Assembly: GCF_900638385.1 (NCBI RefSeq)
Contig: NZ_LR134510.1
Coordinates: 1,488,001 to 1,552,000 of the forward strand
Source of the DNA: Actinobacillus delphinicola
GTDB taxonomy: Bacteria > Pseudomonadota > Gammaproteobacteria > Enterobacterales > Pasteurellaceae
Direction of reading: 5' to 3'
Length of the DNA: 64,000 nucleotides
Shown: one piece after another, positions 58,662-64,000 of the stretch
Numbering within the stretch: the first letter of the stretch is position 1
Layout of the letters: each line of letters opens with the position of its first letter
Notes under the pieces: model-generated
The model's input: the letters and a program-made list of their open reading frames with translations, nothing else
What the model was told of the DNA's origin: nothing
The model's database searches: none
Program-made: the position numbers and the translations under genes

Positions 58662-60545
58662 ATGACATTTTTATGTAAATTCCTATGGAAGTGTTTAAAT
58701 TTCATCCGTGAATTAGTGATGAATATTGTCTTCCTTTTCTTTGTCGTAATTTGTGCGGCTATCTTTGTTGGCGTACACCAGTTAAATCAATGGTAAGGAA
58801 ATAAAAATACCCAACCGACATTGCCACAAAAAGGGGCATTATATATCGATCTTAATGGTTATCTTGCGGATAATCGTCCAGAGGATAGTGTGCGTCAATT
58901 AGTGAAAGAGGCATTATCAAGCAGTGATGATACTCCACAGCAATATTCTATTTTTGATCTCGTCAATGCCATTCGTCATGCAAAAAATGATCCGAAAATT
59001 GATGGGCTTGTTTTAAATTTAAGTGATTTTACACAAGGTAATTTCCCTGCAATCCACTATGTGGGCGATGCGATTGCCGACTTTAAACAAAGCCATAAAC
59101 CTGTAATTGCTTACGCCCAAAATTATGGGCAACGTAGCTATTTATTAGCAAGTTATGCCGATCAAATTTATATGAATCCGATGGGACAGGTAGGAATTAC
59201 AGGTCTAAATGTTGAAAACCTTTATTTCAAAAATTTATTGGATAAATTAGACGTGACTCCGCATATTTTCCGTGTGGGCACATATAAATCTGCGGTTGAG
59301 CCGTTTATGCGTGAAGATATGTCACAAGCAGCACGTAGTAATATGCAACGTTGGCTTGATCAAACATGGCAAGATTATGTGAATGTGGTAGCGAAGAATC
59401 GTAATATCACTGCACAGCAAGTTTTACCATCTGCAACCACTTATTTAGACGATTTAAAACGTTTAAATGGAGATAATACGCTTTATGCAAAAGAACGTCA
59501 TCTCGTAACGAATTTTGCAAATTCCCTTACCTTTGAAAAAGCACTAGCGGATAAATTTGGTGAGAATAAAGAAGGTGAACCGAATCTAATTAACTATGAT
59601 ACTTATCTTAAAACTTTACCAGATGTAATGACGACTACGAAGAAAGATAAAATCGCAGTGATTAGCGTAGAAGGTGACATTATTGATGGAGAAAGTCGTG
59701 ATGGTCAAACAGGTGGCGATACTATCGTTAAACAATTAAATGAAGTTTATCACGACGATAATATTAAAGGTGTCATTTTACGTGTAAATAGTCCAGGTGG
59801 TAGTGCATTTGCTTCAGAATTAATTCGTCAAATGCTCATGCAAATTAAAGCCGAAGGCAAACCTGTTGTGGTATCCATGGGAGGCATGGCGGCATCTGGT
59901 GGCTATTGGATTTCAAGTGGGGCGAATTATATCGTTGCCGATCCTGATACGTTAACTGGCTCTATCGGTATTTTTGCGATGATTCCAACTTTTGAAAAAA
60001 CCTTACACAAAATCGGTGTGAATGCCGATGGCGTAAGTACAAGTGATTTAGCAAAAAGCTCTATGTTAAGTGGTATTACGCCGATTAATGGTGACATTTT
60101 GCAGCAAGAAATTAATCATGGTTATGATCGTTTCTTAACGATTGTTAGTGAAGGACGCCATATGTCTAAAGCGGATGTAGATAAAATCGCACAGGGACAA
60201 GTATGGTTAGGACGTGATGCACTTAAAAATCATTTAGTTGATGAATTAGGTAATTTTGATGACGCAGTTGCTAAAGTGAAAAGCTTGATTGTTGCGGATA
60301 ACGATAAAATTACTGAAAAAGATCTGGGTGTAGAGTGGGTTGAAAACGAAGATAATCCAACATTATTCAGTTTCTTTAAAGGCTTAGATCAACAAGGTAA
60401 GGCTGCAATTAAAGCACAAGTGATTGAAAGTTTGGGATTACCAAAAGCTTATACGCAAGTTACGGATAAAGTGAATTTATTGGATAAATTCAATGATCCG
60501 AAAGGGCAATATTTATATTGCTTAGGATGTGGTGATATTCAATAA
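58662..60545 (+). pseudogene. sppA: Signal peptide peptidase SppA, interrupted by in-frame TAA
   Basis: Codons 1-44 from ATG 58662 encode the expected N-terminal membrane anchor (FIRELVMNIVFLFFVVICAAI), then a TAA at 58794-58796. The same frame continues without further stops: GNKNTQPTLPQKGALYIDLNG and on to 60545, covering both SppA domains, including catalytic Ser in MGGMAASGGYWISSGAN and a conserved Lys region HIFRVGTYKSAVEPF. Joined length, about 627 codons, matches full SppA. A single base change would explain the break. The downstream part has only a TTG start (58821) with no well-spaced ribosome site, although taagga at the stop could allow reinitiation. Without the anchor a cytosolic or absent product is expected. 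Confidence 0.85.
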
Positions 60546-60654
60546 CAGAATGTCATGTGTTGGTATAGTGATTGTAGGAGGCATGAAGGCTTTTAAACTT
60601 TTATCTTATGCAAATTCATTTTTAGTTTTTAACTTTAATCAGAAGGCAAGTACT

Positions 60655-61026
60655 ATGAAAAAGATTTTATTAGGCGCACTATTGTTATGTTCAACAGCCG
60701 TTATGGCGAATGATAAATACGATATGCTTGAAGATAAGTTGGAAGGGGTATATAGCACATTGACTGATGGAACAAATACAATGAAAGTCGATGACATAGA
60801 TATCGATCAGATGGGAAATCAAGTTTTAGTAAAACTTGAATTAGAATCCAAAAATAATGATGGAGCATGGTCTAAGTTTAATAAAACAACTCACCAAGAA
60901 ATTATCACAGGCATGGCAGATGAGGTTCGACGTGAACTTAACATCAAAGATAAAGTTAAAATCGAACTGACTTTTGAAAACAGTAAGACAGACAAAGAAA
61001 CATTATTATCAAGCGGTGTTTATTGA
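60655..61026 (+). CDS. Small exported hypothetical protein
   Basis: 123 residues; signal peptide MKKILLGALLLCSTAVMA, then an acidic/lysine-rich soluble domain (DKYDMLEDKLEGVYSTLTDG, MADEVRRELNIKDKVKIELTF) with no cysteine and no recognisable motif. AGAAGG lies about 8 bases before the ATG at 60655; longer in-frame starts would overlap sppA and bury the signal peptide. Followed by its own terminator. Probably periplasmic; family not recognised. Confidence 0.72.
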   Translation: MKKILLGALLLCSTAVMANDKYDMLEDKLEGVYSTLTDGTNTMKVDDIDIDQMGNQVLVKLELESKNNDGAWSKFNKTTHQEIITGMADEVRRELNIKDKVKIELTFENSKTDKETLLSSGVY

Positions 61027-61042
61027 TGCGATTAAAATAATA

Positions 61043-61073
61043 GAAAGCGGACCAAAAGGTCCGCTTTTTTTAT
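61043..61073 (+). terminator. Terminator of small exported protein gene
   Basis: gaaagcggaccaaaaggtccgctttttttatt: 9-bp stem and T-run. Confidence 0.9.
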
Positions 61074-61227
61074 TTATAAATTAATTAGTTAGAGGTATTA
61101 AGTTAAAAAATAAAAGAGATTTGTAGGCGTATTCATTAGTTTTACTAATAGAATATGAAAAATTATGTAAAATTGCTTTTCTTTTTTCTAAATTTGGATA
61201 GAATCTATCAAAATTTAGGGTATAAGC

Positions 61228-62628
61228 ATGAAATTTTATATTAAATCCATACTATTTATGAGCTTTTTAGGATATGTATCTAGTAGTTTAGCTCAAGAAG
61301 TCATTATTAATCGTCATGTTAAAGATGGCATTCAAAAAATTAAAATTACACCAAATAATATTGAACAACATAATGTTTTATTAGAGAAAGCGTTTATTAC
61401 TTTATTAACGCTTAATGATACTAATAAAGTTCAGCAACTTTTGCCATTTTATGCAGGATTATCTTCAAGAAATCCTACTTGGATATTATGGGCAGATGCC
61501 TTATTAAAGGCAAAAAAAGATCCTGAACAATCTATTATTGAATATACACAGCTATTGGAAAATCAGCCTAATTTAGATGTAGCACGCTTACAATTAGCCT
61601 TATTATTACTACAAAATGGTGATTATTTTCAGGGAAAACGTGAGCTTTATTTATTAGCTACACAGGCCCCTAAAAATATCCAAGATATTGCAAAAGATTA
61701 TTTAAATTTCTTACACCCAGAATCTCATTGGGAATATGATTTTTCATTAAGTTATTTACGAGATAATAATTTAACGAATATTGCACCTGTAGGAACACGA
61801 GTAGATAACTTAATTTCTACCGCTAAACCAGAAAGCGGGGTCGGAGTAAGTTATGGTTTGGTTGCGAGTCATAATTGGGAGCTTGCTCCTATCCTAGGAC
61901 CAACATGGAACGGCTTATTTACAGGGATATCTCTTATTGGTACGGGGAAAATATATAATCGTCATGCATTTGATGAATTAGATCTCTCTGTTGCCCCACG
62001 TTTTGGTAAACAATTTAATCGGATTACATTAGGTGTTAGTCCTTTTGTTACTCAAAGTTTTTACGGAGGAGGAACCGATGGTGCTGGGCATTTAAGACGT
62101 GAATATTACGGAGTGGGAACAAACTTTTTCACACACTTTTATGCTAGTTCACATATTAGAATTTCGCCTTTTATAAGATTATCCCAACGCCATTATCAGA
62201 ATGATATTTTGAAAGCAAATATTACAAGTTACGGCGTAAATATGGCTTATTTTTTACCTAAATTTAGATTTGAATTAGGTGGAGATTATCGTTCTTTTAT
62301 GGCTCATCAGGGTTACGATAGTTATCGTCAGTGGAATCTTTATTCTGGAATAGAAGGAGAAATATTGAAATTAGGGCAGGCAATTCGTTTTGATTATAGT
62401 AAACGTTTTTATCAAGCTCCAATTGATCCACAAAGTTTTATTTCTTTCTTTACTAAGCGTCGAATAGATAGGGAATGGAAGGTTGATTATTCTATTTGGT
62501 ATCAACCATGGCAATTTAAAGGATTTCAACCTCGGTTAACCTTCCAGTATAAAAAGTTTAGAAGTACAAATGTTTTTAAAAATCACGTCAAAAAACAAGT
62601 TGTGATACAAATTAATAAAACATTTTAG
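61228..62628 (+). CDS. Slam: surface lipoprotein assembly modulator
   Basis: 466 residues; signal peptide MKFYIKSILFMSFLGYVSSSLA, a periplasmic TPR-like N-terminal domain (about 40-155; NPTWILWADALLKAKKDPEQSIIEYTQLLE) and a DUF560-type C-terminal beta-barrel (about 170-466) with alternating aromatic strands (WEYDFSLSYLRDNNLTNIAP, RLSQRHYQNDILKANI) ending in Phe (VVIQINKTF). Slam proteins flip lipoproteins such as TbpB, fHbp or HpuA to the cell surface in Neisseria and Pasteurellaceae. The next gene, 40 bases downstream, encodes a fitting client. Confidence 0.9.
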   Translation: MKFYIKSILFMSFLGYVSSSLAQEVIINRHVKDGIQKIKITPNNIEQHNVLLEKAFITLLTLNDTNKVQQLLPFYAGLSSRNPTWILWADALLKAKKDPEQSIIEYTQLLENQPNLDVARLQLALLLLQNGDYFQGKRELYLLATQAPKNIQDIAKDYLNFLHPESHWEYDFSLSYLRDNNLTNIAPVGTRVDNLISTAKPESGVGVSYGLVASHNWELAPILGPTWNGLFTGISLIGTGKIYNRHAFDELDLSVAPRFGKQFNRITLGVSPFVTQSFYGGGTDGAGHLRREYYGVGTNFFTHFYASSHIRISPFIRLSQRHYQNDILKANITSYGVNMAYFLPKFRFELGGDYRSFMAHQGYDSYRQWNLYSGIEGEILKLGQAIRFDYSKRFYQAPIDPQSFISFFTKRRIDREWKVDYSIWYQPWQFKGFQPRLTFQYKKFRSTNVFKNHVKKQVVIQINKTF

Positions 62629-62668
62629 ATCATTTTTATTTTATTAAATCAGTTAGGAGCGTATTTAT

Positions 62669-63670
62669 ATGCAAAAGAAAATTTTATCATTAGGTTTAAT
62701 AAGCCTTTTAACCGCATGTGGTTCAGGTGGTGGAAGTTCAGGTCATGATAAAGATCATCAGAGCCAGTCCAAACAAAATTTAACATCATCTGTGACGCAT
62801 AATATGAGTAAAAATCAAAATACTCAATCACAGGGAGAAACAAAAGGGAATATGCCAAATCAAAAAGTACCAATGGCACCCGAAATGACTATTCCTGCTC
62901 CAATGCAGCCTAATAATCAAATGAGCAAGGAAACTTCAGCAGATAATGCGGCGCATGCAAAATTTTATACAACAGGACTAGATTCTGTAATGAAAAATGG
63001 CGATCCGTTAACATTAACAATTGATGTATATGAAGAGAACCAAAATAAAAAATATCAAGATGATCATGATTTTATCAGAAAGAAACAACCAGATATTGTT
63101 AAGTTAGAACCTGAAAATACAAAAATAGTAAAAACAACGAATACAACTGAAGGTAATTATTATTACTTTGTGCCACTAGGCAAATTTAAAACAGGATATG
63201 TTGGATATTATCAATATAACCAAAATGGTGATGGTCGTACTTTAACATCTAAATATGTACGAGCAATTAATGAAAAAAATCGTGAACGAAATGTTCCTAC
63301 AGATCTTAATGCAGAGTTTAGTAAGAAAAATGGCTTTATGTATTCGCCATTAAATAATAGTTATCAAACAGAACGCATTGTTAAATTTGGGGATATGGAG
63401 CTTTCCTTTAAAAATGGACATGCGAAAGGTAAAGTTTTAGATCCAAATATAAAGGATGATACTTTATTTAATATTAATGGTGATACGAAAAATCTAGTCT
63501 TCACAGCAACAAGTGGACAAGAAGCTTTAGGGATTAAGGCAGGAGCAAAAGGCTCAAGCGCACATGATGATTTAACCTTTGTGAAGGATGATCAGAACCA
63601 GTTGAAGTATGTCACTGGTACCGTGACTGGTGATTTTAATGGTGCTTTCGTAGTAGAAAAAACGAAATAA
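62669..63670 (+). CDS. Slam-dependent surface lipoprotein with TbpB-like barrel
   Basis: 333 residues; lipobox LLTAC (acylated Cys17), then GSGGGSSG and a long low-complexity anchor (residues about 18-95) rich in Asn, Gln, Met and His. A folded handle-like region (about 100-215) precedes a C-terminal TbpB_B_D-type eight-stranded barrel (about 225-333; FGDMELSFKNGHAKGKVLD, GDTKNLVFTATSG, VTGTVTGDFNGAFVVE). AGGAG ribosome site. Pairing with Slam is the diagnostic context. Ligand unknown: relatives bind transferrin, heme proteins or complement factor H; PmSLP-like vaccine antigens of Pasteurella are another comparison. Confidence 0.85.
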   Translation: MQKKILSLGLISLLTACGSGGGSSGHDKDHQSQSKQNLTSSVTHNMSKNQNTQSQGETKGNMPNQKVPMAPEMTIPAPMQPNNQMSKETSADNAAHAKFYTTGLDSVMKNGDPLTLTIDVYEENQNKKYQDDHDFIRKKQPDIVKLEPENTKIVKTTNTTEGNYYYFVPLGKFKTGYVGYYQYNQNGDGRTLTSKYVRAINEKNRERNVPTDLNAEFSKKNGFMYSPLNNSYQTERIVKFGDMELSFKNGHAKGKVLDPNIKDDTLFNINGDTKNLVFTATSGQEALGIKAGAKGSSAHDDLTFVKDDQNQLKYVTGTVTGDFNGAFVVEKTK

Positions 63671-63677
63671 TCCATAA

Positions 63678-63709
63678 AAATAAGGGGGAGATAAAACTTC
63701 CCCTTATTT
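63678..63709 (+). terminator. Terminator of Slam-lipoprotein operon
   Basis: aataagggggagataaaacttccccttatttt: stem aagggg(g)a / ttcccctt and T-rich tail. Confidence 0.82.
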
Positions 63710-63815
63710 TCTGATAAAAACATTAAAATTATTTAATAAAAACCTCTGTATTATAGAAGATTTTTTATTAGAACAATGAGATTTTGTTAGAAGTAAATGT
63801 ATTAGGGAGAGGATA

Positions 63816-64000
63816 ATGAAAAAGTTTTTTTTGAATAATTCTTTAAAACGAAGAACAGCATTGGAAGTAGTTTTGTTTAGCACTATAGCAATCTATCCAA
63901 TGATAGGGCAAGCAAAGGATTCTGATTTGATTAAAAGTAATGCTCAAAACTTAAATTTGAGTGTCGGTGATGGTGCATCTACTAATGCTAGTGGTACGTA
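63816..64000 (+). CDS. Partial trimeric-autotransporter-like protein (cut by window end)
   Basis: First 61 codons only. A strong GGGAGAGG ribosome site precedes the ATG. Signal segment KRRTALEVVLFSTIAIYPMIGQA, then KDSDLIKSNAQNLNLSVGDG followed by ASTNASGT, which resembles the start of a YadA-type head repeat (SVGxGAxAxA). It lacks the extended signal peptide region of the adhesin at 4140. An eight-T run at 63825-63832 (codons 4-6) could slip. Family assignment rests on little sequence. Confidence 0.6.
   Translation, partial: MKKFFLNNSLKRRTALEVVLFSTIAIYPMIGQAKDSDLIKSNAQNLNLSVGDGASTNASGT

Noticed and set aside
58821-60545. Calling the downstream sppA frame an intact gene with TTG start
   Set aside because: No well-spaced ribosome site at the TTG, and the membrane anchor is encoded in the same frame upstream of the stop; a disrupted gene explains it better.

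Overview
The window is about 64 kb of an AT-rich gammaproteobacterial chromosome, almost certainly of the family Pasteurellaceae. The evidence is gene content and order: menB-alx-menC-aroQ-accB-accC-yhdT-panF, murJ-ribF next to rpsT, rluD-pgeF beside bamD, pepB-ndk, and a cdaR-gntP-glycerate kinase operon all resemble Haemophilus/Pasteurella arrangements. The genus cannot be fixed from the sequence. By eye I found no copy of either classical Pasteurellaceae DNA-uptake core (AAGTGCGGT or ACAAGCGGT). A different motif, GGGGCGTG/CACGCCCC with flanking AT tracts, recurs throughout.

Layout. 1-16.9 kb is a surface and periplasm island: an orphan molybdate-type binding protein, three exported Sel1-repeat proteins, an 11-kb gene for a 3654-residue trimeric autotransporter adhesin with about 174 uninterrupted Gly-X-Y triplets (a collagen-like rod), and a fourth, larger Sel1-repeat protein. 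17-33 kb is metabolic: purA; a glycerate operon (cdaR, gntP-type permease, glycerate kinase); an orphan AbgA-like amidohydrolase; dcuB with a perfect CRP site; menB, alx/terC, a frameshifted tiny lipoprotein gene, menC, aroQ, accBC, yhdT and panF. 33-36 kb holds the alsS-budA acetoin operon and the 4.5S SRP RNA gene. 36-49 kb holds gloB, ycaO, a TRIC-like channel, a 424-bp tandem duplication, ribF, murJ, rpsT (UUG start), fabB and hrpA.

49-53 kb carries five consecutive Opa-like outer-membrane beta-barrel genes. 53-61 kb holds pgeF-rluD, bamD, ndk-pepB, a nitroreductase, an sppA gene interrupted by an in-frame stop codon, and a small exported protein. 61-64 kb is a second surface locus: a Slam translocon, its likely lipoprotein client with a TbpB-like barrel, and the first 61 codons of another trimeric-autotransporter-like gene that runs off the window.

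How it fits together. The core genes cover menaquinone, fatty-acid, shikimate, pantothenate and purine functions of a facultative host-associated bacterium that can run fumarate respiration (dcuB, menaquinone) and acetoin fermentation. The accessory genes are mostly surface or exported proteins built from internal repeats (Sel1 units, collagen triplets, Hia-type modules, Opa paralogues), so both gene number and protein length look prone to variation. A palindromic element with cacgcccc...ggggcgtg arms sits at many gene ends and probably acts as a terminator. Isolated half copies, including two possible ones inside coding sequence, raise the possibility that it is also an uptake or recognition signal.
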